DNA of 64,000 nucleotides from JAGVPT01 sp035505655 (GTDB lineage: Bacteria > Bacteroidota > Ignavibacteria > UBA10030 > UBA8401): assembly GCA_035505655.1 (NCBI GenBank), contig DATJQP010000099.1, positions 1 through 64,000 on the forward strand, written 5' to 3'. The notes beneath the pieces were generated by a model. The model had not been told where the DNA came from, searched no databases, and worked only from the letters and a program-made list of their open reading frames with translations. Below, piece after piece: positions 16,363-25,034 of the stretch. The position numbers were made by a program, and so were the translations under genes. Numbering within the stretch: the stretch's first letter is position 1; each line of letters opens with the position of its first letter.

Positions 16363-18231
16363 ATGTACGGCAGAGAGGAAATAAGGAACATCGCGATTAT
16401 CGCGCACGTCGACCACGGGAAGACCACTCTTGTCGACCAACTGCTCCGCCAGACGGGGACCTTCCGGGACAACCAGGTCGTTGAGACCAGGGTCATGGAT
16501 TCGAACGACCTCGAGCGCGAGCGTGGTATCACGATCCTCGCCAAGAATACCGCGGTCTTCTACCAGCCGAAAAAGTCCAAGTCGAAAATCAAAATCAACA
16601 TCGTTGATACGCCCGGCCACTCGGACTTCAGCGGCGAAGTCGAGCGGACGCTCAAGATGGTCGACGGCGTTCTTCTCCTCGTCGATGCGGCGGAAGGGCC
16701 CCTGCCCGGGACGAAATTCGTTCTCAAAAAGTCCCTCGACCTCCACCTCCAGCCGATCGTTGTCATCAACAAGATCGACCGGAAAGATGCGAGGCCGCAT
16801 GAGGTGCTCGATGAGGTCTTCGAGCTTTTCCTTTCGCTCGGCGCCACGGACGCCCAGCTGGACTTCCCGACCATCTACGCCATCTCGAAGAGGGGAATCG
16901 CGAAACGGGAGCTTGACGAGGAGAGCGACAACCTCGAACCCCTCTTCGATGCGATCATCAAGAAAGTCCCCGCTCCCGACGGAAACGCCGCCGAGCCGTT
17001 CCGGATGCTCGTGACGACGATCGACTACAGCGATTATCTCGGACGCCTGGGGATCGGAAAAATCTCCCGCGGGAAGATCAGCTTCGGCTCGCCGATGAAG
17101 GTGATCCACAGGGATGGAGGCATCGAAGATGCCCGTGTGACAAAGATCTACACTTTCGAGGGACTGAAGCGGGTGGAAGCTCAGGAGGCGAGCGTCGGCG
17201 ACATCATCGCCATTGCCGGGATGGAAGACGTCGATATCGGCGAGACGATCGCCGATGCGGCGGATCCGACGCCGCTCCCCTTCGTCGCGATCGAGGAGCC
17301 GACGATATCGATGAACTTCGTCGTCAACAACTCACCCTTCGCCGGCCAGGAAGGGAAGTACGTCACAACGCGGAATCTCGGAGAGCGGCTCGCACGGGAA
17401 CTGAGGTCGAACGTCAGCCTTCGCGTCGAATTAACCGATTCTCCGGACATCTTCCGGGTGAGCGGCCGCGGCGAGCTCCACCTTTCCGTCCTTATCGAGA
17501 ACATGCGGCGGGAAGGGTTCGAACTCCAGGTTTCGCGCCCCGAAGTGATCTACAAAACGATCGCCGACGTCCTCTGCGAACCGATGGAGCACGTCATCAT
17601 CGACGTCCCGGACGAATTCGTCGGCACCGTGATCGAAAACCTCGGGCGGCGGAAGGGAGAGATGAAAAACATGATCGCGTCGAACGGCAATACCCGACTC
17701 GAATTCTTCGTCCCGTCGCGGGGGCTCATCGGATTCCGGAACGAGTTCATGACGCAGACGAAGGGAACCGGAATTCTCCACCACAATTTCCACGGGTATG
17801 AGCCGTTTAAAGGCGAGCTCGACCACCGGACAAAAGGAGCGCTCGTCGCGATGGAGGGGGGCGAGGCTGTTGCCTACGGCATGTGGAAGCTCCAGGAGCG
17901 GTCGACGTTCTTCCTCGAACCGGGAACAAGGGTCTACCCCGGCATGATCGTCGGCGAGAACGCCCGGGAACACGATATGACTGTCAACGTCTGCAAGTCG
18001 AAACAACTGACGAACATGCGGGCCTCGGGCTCCGATGAAGCGGTCCGGCTTGAGCCGCCGCATCTTCTGACCCTTGAGCAGGCGATCGAGTGGATCGGTG
18101 ACGACGAATACGTAGAGGTGACCCCGAAATCGGTCCGCCTGCGGAAGAAAATCCTCGACGCCAACGAGCGCAACCGTGCCGCCAAAAAGAAGCCCGATAC
18201 GGCTACAGGCGAGAATACGCCGAAGGGGTGA
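16363..18231 (+). CDS. typA: Translational GTPase TypA/BipA
   Basis: Ribosome-associated GTPase related to EF-G, needed for ribosome assembly and growth at low temperature or under stress. The 622-residue length is normal. G-motifs are intact: AHVDHGKTT (14-22), RGIT (about 54), DTPGHSDF (about 80) and NKIDRK (about 134). Domains II and III follow, then the BipA-specific C-terminal domain (GTGILHHNFHGYEPF, KGALVAMEGGEAVAYGMW, LEPGTRVYPGMIVGE). The start at 16363 puts the first beta strand (NIAIIAHVDHGKTT) in place. The gene stands alone, and its leader has a promoter followed by a terminator-like hairpin, which suggests expression control before translation. Confidence 0.98.
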   Translation: MYGREEIRNIAIIAHVDHGKTTLVDQLLRQTGTFRDNQVVETRVMDSNDLERERGITILAKNTAVFYQPKKSKSKIKINIVDTPGHSDFSGEVERTLKMVDGVLLLVDAAEGPLPGTKFVLKKSLDLHLQPIVVINKIDRKDARPHEVLDEVFELFLSLGATDAQLDFPTIYAISKRGIAKRELDEESDNLEPLFDAIIKKVPAPDGNAAEPFRMLVTTIDYSDYLGRLGIGKISRGKISFGSPMKVIHRDGGIEDARVTKIYTFEGLKRVEAQEASVGDIIAIAGMEDVDIGETIADAADPTPLPFVAIEEPTISMNFVVNNSPFAGQEGKYVTTRNLGERLARELRSNVSLRVELTDSPDIFRVSGRGELHLSVLIENMRREGFELQVSRPEVIYKTIADVLCEPMEHVIIDVPDEFVGTVIENLGRRKGEMKNMIASNGNTRLEFFVPSRGLIGFRNEFMTQTKGTGILHHNFHGYEPFKGELDHRTKGALVAMEGGEAVAYGMWKLQERSTFFLEPGTRVYPGMIVGENAREHDMTVNVCKSKQLTNMRASGSDEAVRLEPPHLLTLEQAIEWIGDDEYVEVTPKSVRLRKKILDANERNRAAKKKPDTATGENTPKG

Positions 18232-18260
18232 GTTTCACGGGGGCGCACACGGCGCGACGT

Positions 18261-18290
18261 TTGCGATTCACTTCACGTTCTGCTATATTC
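18261..18290 (+). promoter_or_regulatory. Promoter of the SpoIIE-type phosphatase gene
   Basis: TTG at 18261-18263 (part of TTTG), a 20-bp spacer, TATATTC at 18284-18290. A stem (TTCCGTA with TACGGAA, about 18313-18343) lies in the leader before the start at 18354. Confidence 0.65.
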
Positions 18291-18353
18291 ACCGCACTAC
18301 CCCTCTTCTTGTTTCCGTACGCGCTGTAGGCCTCTTTACGGAAGGACGGAATC

Positions 18354-19556
18354 ATGCCACCGAAAATCAGCCCAATGAAGCTCTGGAAGACGATGGAGCG
18401 GAAGGATGTTCTCCGCCTGACCGTCGCCGTCTTCTTCCTGTTCGGGACGATCGGCCCGTTGAGCATGCTCATGGACTCCTCGATCCTGCCCGGCTCCTGG
18501 TTTCGCCTCATCTATCTTACCATCCTCTGCGGGCTCTTCTCCGCGAGCATCATTCTCCTCATCCAGAAACCGCTACGGCTCATCGTCGTCCTCATCGTCA
18601 TCATGGGAGCGATGATTGTCGTCGAGCCGGTTGAGACGCTGATCCTCGGACGGGCGGAACATGAGATGGTGCTCACGCCGGATCATCTCTTCACCCTCAC
18701 GCAGGGTGAACTGAGCCGGATCGAGGTCCGACGGCCTCTTTACGGAGCGATTGCCTGCATCCTTCTTGCGACGGGATACGGGCTCTTCATCCAGGTGATC
18801 ACGACCGAAAGCAGGAAAAGGACAAGGCTGGAGACCGAAATCGCGGTCGCGCGGAACATCCAAAAATCGCTCCAGCCTGCCGCTCCCTACAAGACTGGTT
18901 GGTGCGAGGCAGCCGGCGTGACGGTGCCGGCGACGGAAGTCGGAGGAGATTATTTCGATGTGATTCCTCTTTCCGACGACAAGGTCGTCGTCGCCATCGC
19001 CGACGTCTCGGGTCATGGAACCGGGGCCGGTATCCTCTCGGCGATGACGAAGAGCGCGCTTCACACTGAACTCCATCACACAACATCGCTCTCGGAGTTG
19101 ATGGCCAACCTTAATAGCGCTGTCTATGACGTCACCGACAAGAAGATGTTCGTCTCGTTCGCATGCCTCTTCCTCGACGGAAAAAATTCGTCCGCCCGGA
19201 TCTCGACCGCGGGACATCCGCCGGTTCTCCTGATCCACAAATCGGACCGCCGGATTGAAGAGATCCGGACACCGAACCTCGCCCTCGCCGTGCAGGCTTC
19301 CACAAAATATGAGGAGACGACCGTTCGCCTGGAGGGAGGAGATGCCCTGGTGCTCTACACCGACGGCATCACGGAGGCGACGAATAACGAGAGGGAGCAA
19401 TTCGGCATGGACAGGTTGAAGGAACTTCTCGCCGACACCGAAAGACCTTCCGCGGAGGCTCTGAGCAATTCGATTCTCGCTTCGGTCCGGGCGTTCACCG
19501 TGAAGAAGGAATTCAACGACGATGCGACAATTGTCGTTGTGAAGATAAAATCGTAA
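18354..19556 (+). CDS. Membrane-anchored PP2C-like phosphatase (SpoIIE/RsbU type)
   Basis: A 400-residue protein serine phosphatase. The N-terminal 150 residues contain about four membrane segments (near 20-40, 50-70, 74-92, 128-148). A short coiled coil (ESRKRTRLETEIAVARNIQKSLQP, about 152-175) then leads to a PPM/SpoIIE domain. Metal-binding motifs are intact: GGDYFD (197-202), ADVSGHGTGAG (216-226), YTDGITEA (about 341) and the final EFNDDATIVVVKI. Relatives dephosphorylate anti-anti-sigma factors (STAS proteins). No STAS or anti-sigma kinase gene is adjacent, so the partner is unknown. GGAAGGA precedes the ATG. Confidence 0.93.
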   Translation: MPPKISPMKLWKTMERKDVLRLTVAVFFLFGTIGPLSMLMDSSILPGSWFRLIYLTILCGLFSASIILLIQKPLRLIVVLIVIMGAMIVVEPVETLILGRAEHEMVLTPDHLFTLTQGELSRIEVRRPLYGAIACILLATGYGLFIQVITTESRKRTRLETEIAVARNIQKSLQPAAPYKTGWCEAAGVTVPATEVGGDYFDVIPLSDDKVVVAIADVSGHGTGAGILSAMTKSALHTELHHTTSLSELMANLNSAVYDVTDKKMFVSFACLFLDGKNSSARISTAGHPPVLLIHKSDRRIEEIRTPNLALAVQASTKYEETTVRLEGGDALVLYTDGITEATNNEREQFGMDRLKELLADTERPSAEALSNSILASVRAFTVKKEFNDDATIVVVKIKS

Positions 19557-19722
19557 GCGGTTCTGCCTGCCGAAAGCGAACTGTTTTAGGCTTGTCACCC
19601 AAGTCAGGAAATCGCAAAGGGATGTTTTTCACAAATTCCTTGATTTTCTCCGGTGTTTTGAGCTTTCTTCTTGTGGACCTCCTTATTCACCGTTCGATTA
19701 TCAACACTACCAGGATGATATT

Positions 19723-20502
19723 ATGAAACGCGGTTTGATCATCGGCCTTTCATTTGCATTCGCCATTTTTCTCTGGGGATGCAGCACGCAATCGCAGGAT
19801 CCGGTTTCCAGCCTTGGCCCTGCCGGCAATGGCGGCGCACCGGCGCTTCATAAGAGTGTAGGAACACCAACGAACGTTTCCGTTGTCGCTACCGGTACAT
19901 CGGTGACGGCGACATGGGATTCGGTCGCATTTTCAAGCCTGTATCATATCCTCGTCACGATGAACGGCGACACGGTCATCAACGTGTTGGACTCGACCGG
20001 AACGAAGTTTATCGCGACAAACCTTCAGCCGGGCAGCTATTCTCTCACGATTGCCGCGATTGTGTCGGGATTCGAGGGATCTCCAACCGGCCTCTTCAAC
20101 TTCACGATAAGCTCGTTGCTTCCTCCGACCGTTACCGCAATCGCAACCCCGATCGTGAAATGCTTCCGCGAGGGGGAATGGGTAACTGTGGCGTTCAGCG
20201 GAGTTGTTGTGAACACAGCCGGCGGAGCGACGTATGTTCTTTCCGATGAGTACAAAAAGATTCATTACGCCGGCACGGTCTCCGCGGGGCCGTACCTCGT
20301 GAACCTCAAGCTGAAGGACAGGCGAGCCGGATACGACAGGAATGGTCGTCAGTACACATTCACGATCACCGCGACGAACGCGGCGGGAACGGCGACCGCA
20401 ACCGTTGTCGTCACCGTTCCGCTCGACAGAACCATCCGTGACCACTGGGTCGACGACGACGATAGCTGGGGGTGGGGCTGGGGTTGGAACTTTGGCCACT
20501 GA
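19723..20502 (+). CDS. Lipoprotein with fibronectin type III-like domain
   Basis: A 259-residue exported lipoprotein of unknown role. The signal peptide ends FLWGCST with C20 as lipid site. Residues about 47-128 read like a fibronectin type III fold (PTNVSVVATGTSVTATWDSV, then LYHILVTM, and LQPGSYSLTIAAI). A second beta-rich module covers about 133-235. The extreme C-terminus is striking: an acidic DDDD stretch, then alternating Trp-Gly (WGWGWGW) and NFGH. I do not know the meaning of this tail. Fn3 modules usually mediate surface binding. The gene stands alone and ends at a strong terminator. Confidence 0.85.
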   Translation: MKRGLIIGLSFAFAIFLWGCSTQSQDPVSSLGPAGNGGAPALHKSVGTPTNVSVVATGTSVTATWDSVAFSSLYHILVTMNGDTVINVLDSTGTKFIATNLQPGSYSLTIAAIVSGFEGSPTGLFNFTISSLLPPTVTAIATPIVKCFREGEWVTVAFSGVVVNTAGGATYVLSDEYKKIHYAGTVSAGPYLVNLKLKDRRAGYDRNGRQYTFTITATNAAGTATATVVVTVPLDRTIRDHWVDDDDSWGWGWGWNFGH

Positions 20503-20524
20503 GCCGGGGTAGAGGTCGATTTTC

Positions 20525-20555
20525 AGGGCGGGACCGATTACGTCCCGCCCTTTTT
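20525..20555 (+). terminator. Terminator after the Fn3-like lipoprotein
   Basis: A perfect 9-bp G+C-rich stem, AGGGCGGGA (20525-20533) with TCCCGCCCT (20543-20551), then TTTTATTTT. Confidence 0.93.
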
Positions 20556-20629
20556 ATTTTAGCCGGTCGCATCCGGGTTTTCACCCGCCGCTTCCTTAAA
20601 TCCGCAGACACCCATTTTGCGCCTCCTCC

Positions 20630-20660
20630 TTGAAAGTGAGGGAGGGAAACATCATATTCC
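20630..20660 (+). promoter_or_regulatory. Possible promoter of the M28 peptidase gene
   Basis: TTG at 20630-20632, a 20-bp spacer, CATATTCC at 20653-20660. One mismatch to the local TAnnTT consensus. Confidence 0.4.
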
Positions 20661-20731
20661 ATCTCAGCTTCGTGAAGGGGGACGGGTACGATAGATTCCC
20701 GCCCCGGCGAGTCTGATTTTCGGAGGATGCA

Positions 20732-22942
20732 ATGAAGAATGTCGCAACGGCACTCTTTCTTCTGTTGATGCTTTGTACGGGATCGCGCTCCCAAACGGAA
20801 AAAGATTGGGAAATAAAACTCCGCTCGATTCCTTCACCCGACACGCTCCGCGAAACCATGCGGCATCTTTCCGCCAGGCCGCATCATGTCGGCTCGCCCT
20901 TCGACAGGGAGAATGCGGAATGGATTCTTGCTCGGTATAAGGCATGGGGTTTCAAGGCGCACATTGAGACCTTCGACGTCCTCTTCCCGACGCCCAGGGA
21001 ACGCGCGGTGGATCTTGTGGCCCCGGTCGCCTACACCGCGAAGCTCGCCGAACCTCCGATCCCATCCGATCCGACCTCGGACGAACTGAGCGAAGAACTT
21101 CCCCCCTATAATGCGTATTCGATCGACGGCGATGTCACGGCCCCCCTCGTCTATGTGAACTACGGAATCCCGGACGACTATGAGAAGCTCGAACGACTGG
21201 GGATTTCGGTGAAGGGGTGCATCGTCATTGCAAGGTACGGCGCCGCATGGAGGGGGATCAAACCGAAGGTTGCCGCAGAACACGGAGCAGTCGGCTGCAT
21301 CATCTACTCCGACCCAGGCGGGGACGGTTACACCCAAGGAGACGTCTTTCCGAAGGGTCCGTATCGTCCCGCCGACGGCGTTCAGCGGGGGAGCGTCATG
21401 GATATGCCCGTCTATCCCGGCGACCCTCTGACTCCCGGCGTCGCCGCGACGAAGGATGCCAAACGTCTTGCGCTGAAGGATGTTCCCGTCCTCACGAAAA
21501 TCCCGGTGCTCCCGATGTCCTACGGAGACGCCCAGCATTTCCTCGAGGCTCTCGACGGTCCGGTAGCGCCCGGAGACTGGCGGGGCACCCTTCCCATCAC
21601 CTACCACATCGGGCCCGGTCCGGCGAAGGTCCATCTTCGTGCGGAGTTCAACTGGGACCGGAAGGAAATCTACGACGTTATCGCCACAATCCCCGGTGAC
21701 AAGTTCCCGGATGAATGGGTCATCCGCGGGAACCATCATGACGCCTGGGTCAATGGGGCGGAGGACCCGTTGTCGGGACAGGTCGCACTCCTTGAAGAGG
21801 CAAGATCTTTGGGAACGCTTCTGAAGGAGGGATGGCGGCCGAAGCGGACGATCGTCTATTGCTCGTGGGATGGCGAGGAGGAGGGGCTCCTCGGCTCGAC
21901 AGAGTGGGTCGAAGCCCACGCGGACGAACTTGACGCAAAGGGAGTTCTCTACATCAATTCCGATTCGAATGGGAGAGGATATCTCTTCGCAGAAGGCTCT
22001 CCTTCGCTCGAGCGATTTATCGGAGATGTCTCACGCGACATCACCGATCCGGAGACGGGCCTGTCGGTGTCGCAGCGGATTCATCTCGCAAATATCGGCT
22101 GGGGAGGGTCGCCGGACAGCCGGCGAGAGGCGAGACAGCAGACCGAAATGAAAATCGGTGCCCTGGGCTCGGGCTCGGATTACACGGCGTTTCTCGATCA
22201 TGTCGGCGTTGCATCGCTCAACCTCGGTTTTGGCGGCGAAGACGGGGGCGGAATTTACCACTCGGCGTATGACGATTTCTATTGGTACACCCGCTTCTCG
22301 GACACGGCGTTCGTCTACGGCCGGGCCCTTGCGCAAACGGTCGGGACCGCCGTCATGCGGATCGCAGACGCACAGCTCCTTCCTTTCCGATTCTCAAGCC
22401 TTTCGGAGGCGGTGAAGAAGTATACGGATGAGTTGCAGAAACTGCTGAAGAGCAGGCAGGATGAAGCACGCGAACGGAACACAGAGATTGACGAAGGAGT
22501 CTACGTTGCGATGGCCGATCCGAAGCACCCCTCCGTTACCCCGCCGCGCGAAGAGGTGGCGCCATTCCTGAATTTCGCTCCGCTCCTCAACGCAGTGGAC
22601 TCGCTCTCGCGGAGCGCGGAGCGTTACGACAAAACCGCCGCGGCATTCGACGGGAAAAAGAGCCCGGATCTCGGCGCGGTGAATGCCGGTCTCATTCAGT
22701 CCGAGCGGCGGCTCCTTTCGCAGGAGGGACTTCCCGGGCGTCCATGGTTTAGGCATGAGATCTATGCTCCCGGGCTCTACACGGGCTACGGCGTGAAAAC
22801 TATTCCTGGGGTGAGGGAAGCAATCGAGCAGAAGGAATGGAGTACGGCTGAACGGGAGATTGTGAAGGCCGCCGCGGCGATCGATGCCGAGGCATCTCTC
22901 ATTGATTCGACGGCTGCCAGGCTCAGTCAACTCTCTCACTAA
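20732..22942 (+). CDS. Exported M28 zinc peptidase, glutamate carboxypeptidase II-like
   Basis: A 736-residue secreted metallopeptidase. Residues 1-20 are a signal peptide. A PA domain (about 110-280) interrupts the N-terminal half. The M28 catalytic domain has the co-catalytic zinc ligands GNHHDAW (about 333-339), a bridging Asp in AEDPLSG (D345), WDGEEEG (E382/E383), SDSNGRG (about 410) and a final His in IYHSAYDD (about 509). A helical C-terminal part (about 540-736) resembles the transferrin-receptor-like dimerisation domain. This is the domain order of glutamate carboxypeptidase II, so it likely trims peptides in the periplasm or outside. GGAGGATG lies just before the ATG. The amidohydrolase gene follows after 32 bp, probably in the same transcript. 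Confidence 0.95.
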   Translation: MKNVATALFLLLMLCTGSRSQTEKDWEIKLRSIPSPDTLRETMRHLSARPHHVGSPFDRENAEWILARYKAWGFKAHIETFDVLFPTPRERAVDLVAPVAYTAKLAEPPIPSDPTSDELSEELPPYNAYSIDGDVTAPLVYVNYGIPDDYEKLERLGISVKGCIVIARYGAAWRGIKPKVAAEHGAVGCIIYSDPGGDGYTQGDVFPKGPYRPADGVQRGSVMDMPVYPGDPLTPGVAATKDAKRLALKDVPVLTKIPVLPMSYGDAQHFLEALDGPVAPGDWRGTLPITYHIGPGPAKVHLRAEFNWDRKEIYDVIATIPGDKFPDEWVIRGNHHDAWVNGAEDPLSGQVALLEEARSLGTLLKEGWRPKRTIVYCSWDGEEEGLLGSTEWVEAHADELDAKGVLYINSDSNGRGYLFAEGSPSLERFIGDVSRDITDPETGLSVSQRIHLANIGWGGSPDSRREARQQTEMKIGALGSGSDYTAFLDHVGVASLNLGFGGEDGGGIYHSAYDDFYWYTRFSDTAFVYGRALAQTVGTAVMRIADAQLLPFRFSSLSEAVKKYTDELQKLLKSRQDEARERNTEIDEGVYVAMADPKHPSVTPPREEVAPFLNFAPLLNAVDSLSRSAERYDKTAAAFDGKKSPDLGAVNAGLIQSERRLLSQEGLPGRPWFRHEIYAPGLYTGYGVKTIPGVREAIEQKEWSTAEREIVKAAAAIDAEASLIDSTAARLSQLSH

Positions 22943-22974
22943 GCGCTCCCATCCCGGGGGACAGGAGGACAACC

Positions 22975-24258
22975 ATGCGCAGTGCACTCTTTTCACTCAT
23001 CGTGCTCGCCATCGCATTTCCTCTCCGCTCTCAGACCATCACCGCGATCAGGTGCGGCGCACTCATTGACGGAAAATCCGACACACCAACCGAGAACGCG
23101 GTCATTCTCGTCGAGGGGAATCTCATCAAGGCGGTCGGGCGGAATCTTCCGATCCCGCCGGGGGCGACCGTCATCGACCTTTCGAAGGCGACGGTGTTGC
23201 CGGGTCTCATCGACGCTCACACGCACATCCTCCTCCAGGGGGACATCACAGAGGAGGACTATGCAAACCAGATCCTGAAAGAATCGATCCCGTACCGGAC
23301 TCTTCGCGCGACGGTCTCATGCAAGACAGCCCTGCTCCACGGCTTTACGACTCTCCGGGACCTTGAGACGGAAGGAGCGATGTACGCGGACGTCGATCTC
23401 AAGAAGGCGATCAACAACGGCATCATTGAAGGACCCAGACTGTTTGTTGCGACCCGGGCGATCAGCACCACGGGGCACTACTCACTCAGGAACAGCGCGT
23501 ATGCCTGGGAACTACAGATCCCGAAAGGTCTTCAGGAAGTAACCGGCGCGGATGAGGCGAGGCAGGCGGTGCGTGAGCAACTTTCATTCGGCGCCGACTG
23601 GATCAAAATTTATGCGGACAGGGGTTACTATCAGCTTCCCGATGGCAGCTTCCGGAGCCTCCCGAATTTTTCCGAGGAGGAGCTCAACGCCATCGGGGAC
23701 GAAGTGCGGCTTGAACACAGGAAGTTTGCGGCGCACGCCGTCACGAGGGACGGCATCATCCCGGCGATCAAGGCCGGGGTGACCTCGATTGAGCATGGCT
23801 TCGGCATGGACGACGAGTGCATCGCTCTCATGGTGGAGAAGGGAGTCTACTGGTGCCCGACGATCTACGTGAACTACTACGTCGCCGAGGGGAGAGCCGC
23901 GGCCGGGAACCCGATGAACAAGGCATTCAACGATGCGCTCCCGGTTGTCTTTGCGAAGGCCCATAAGGCCGGGGTGAAGATTGTCTTCGGCACCGACGTC
24001 GGGGGCTTTGCCTGGACGGAGAACGAGGCGAAGGAATTCTCCTACATGGTGAAGTTCGGGATGTCGCCGATGGAGGCGATCAAGTCGGCTACGACCGTTG
24101 CCGCGACGCTGCTCGATATGGAGGGAAAAATCGGAGAAATCTCCCCCGGGGCCTTCGCCGACATCGTCGCCACCGCCGGGAAGCCTCTCACGGATATTTC
24201 GGCCCTCGAGCAAATTTCGTTCGTCATGAAGAACGGGACGGTATACAAGCAGGAATGA
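22975..24258 (+). CDS. Exported amidohydrolase (imidazolonepropionase/prolidase-like)
   Basis: A 427-residue member of the metal-dependent amidohydrolase superfamily with a signal peptide (about 1-20). Metal-ligand motifs: DAHTHILLQ with H82 and H84, FAAHAV and IEHGFGMDD supplying later His residues, and VFGTDVGG with the catalytic Asp. Related exported enzymes hydrolyse dipeptides (Xaa-Pro, Xaa-Arg) or lactam/amide rings. The sequence alone does not settle the substrate, but the upstream M28 peptidase suggests peptide breakdown as a shared job. ACAGGAGG is a strong ribosome binding site before the ATG. Confidence 0.93.
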   Translation: MRSALFSLIVLAIAFPLRSQTITAIRCGALIDGKSDTPTENAVILVEGNLIKAVGRNLPIPPGATVIDLSKATVLPGLIDAHTHILLQGDITEEDYANQILKESIPYRTLRATVSCKTALLHGFTTLRDLETEGAMYADVDLKKAINNGIIEGPRLFVATRAISTTGHYSLRNSAYAWELQIPKGLQEVTGADEARQAVREQLSFGADWIKIYADRGYYQLPDGSFRSLPNFSEEELNAIGDEVRLEHRKFAAHAVTRDGIIPAIKAGVTSIEHGFGMDDECIALMVEKGVYWCPTIYVNYYVAEGRAAAGNPMNKAFNDALPVVFAKAHKAGVKIVFGTDVGGFAWTENEAKEFSYMVKFGMSPMEAIKSATTVAATLLDMEGKIGEISPGAFADIVATAGKPLTDISALEQISFVMKNGTVYKQE

Positions 24259-24353
24259 ACAATGGCGGACAGAGAAGGTGATTTTCATCCCCGATTTTCG
24301 TATTCTCAAGCACCTCTCACGATCCTCGCGCAGTGAAACTCTGGAGTCCGCAC

Positions 24354-24983
24354 ATGACACCCTCTCAGAAGAAGATCTTTGTTGCCGTCGCGGGCAATAT
24401 CGGTTCCGGCAAATCGTCCCTCACCACCCTTCTCGGGAAACGATTCGGGTGGAAGCCCTACTTCGAGTCGGTCGAAGATAATCCGTATCTCGCCGACTTC
24501 TACGGCGACATGAAACGCTGGTCGTTTCATCTCCAGATTTATTTCCTTTCCCACCGCTTCACGAACCACAAGCAAATCGTCGAGTCTCCGGATCCGGTAA
24601 TCCAGGATCGGTCCATTTATGAGGATGCCGAAATTTTTGCGCGGAACCTTCATGAGATCGGGAACATGGACGACCGCGACTACACGAACTACGTCGCTCT
24701 TTATCATGTCATGATGGAATACCTGCGGGCGCCCGACCTTATGATCTACCTCCGCGCCTCGGTCGACACACTGAAGAAGCAGATCTCGAAACGGGGCCGG
24801 ACGTACGAGCAGAGCATCAAACGAGAGTACCTCGAACAACTCAACCGGCACTACGAGTCGTGGATCGAGCACTATTCGCTCGGCCCGCTTCTCGTCGTTG
24901 AGAGCGATCACCTTGACTTCGTCCACAACGAGAACGATTTCAAGACCGTGGAAGACCTTGTCCGTCAGAAGATCGGCGCCTGA
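24354..24983 (+). CDS. Deoxynucleoside kinase
   Basis: Cytosolic salvage enzyme that phosphorylates deoxynucleosides to monophosphates (dNK/dGK/dAK family). In 209 residues it shows the P-loop AGNIGSGKSS (13-22), FESVEDNPYLADFY (about 37-50, substrate site), QDRSIYED (84-91, the DRS motif) and a lid KRGRTYEQSI (about 146-155). I chose the ATG at 24354, with GGAG 7 bases upstream; an in-frame GTG at 24333 is possible. Base preference cannot be fixed, but the length and the DRS-containing motif fit the dAK/dGK group. A weak promoter (GTG-N20-TATTCTC) lies at 24278-24307. The helicase-like gene follows 51 bp downstream. Confidence 0.93.
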   Translation: MTPSQKKIFVAVAGNIGSGKSSLTTLLGKRFGWKPYFESVEDNPYLADFYGDMKRWSFHLQIYFLSHRFTNHKQIVESPDPVIQDRSIYEDAEIFARNLHEIGNMDDRDYTNYVALYHVMMEYLRAPDLMIYLRASVDTLKKQISKRGRTYEQSIKREYLEQLNRHYESWIEHYSLGPLLVVESDHLDFVHNENDFKTVEDLVRQKIGA

Positions 24984-25034
24984 CAGCCGCGCGAAGGCAC
25001 GCCGGCCGGCGACCACCAACAGCCTACGAATCGG

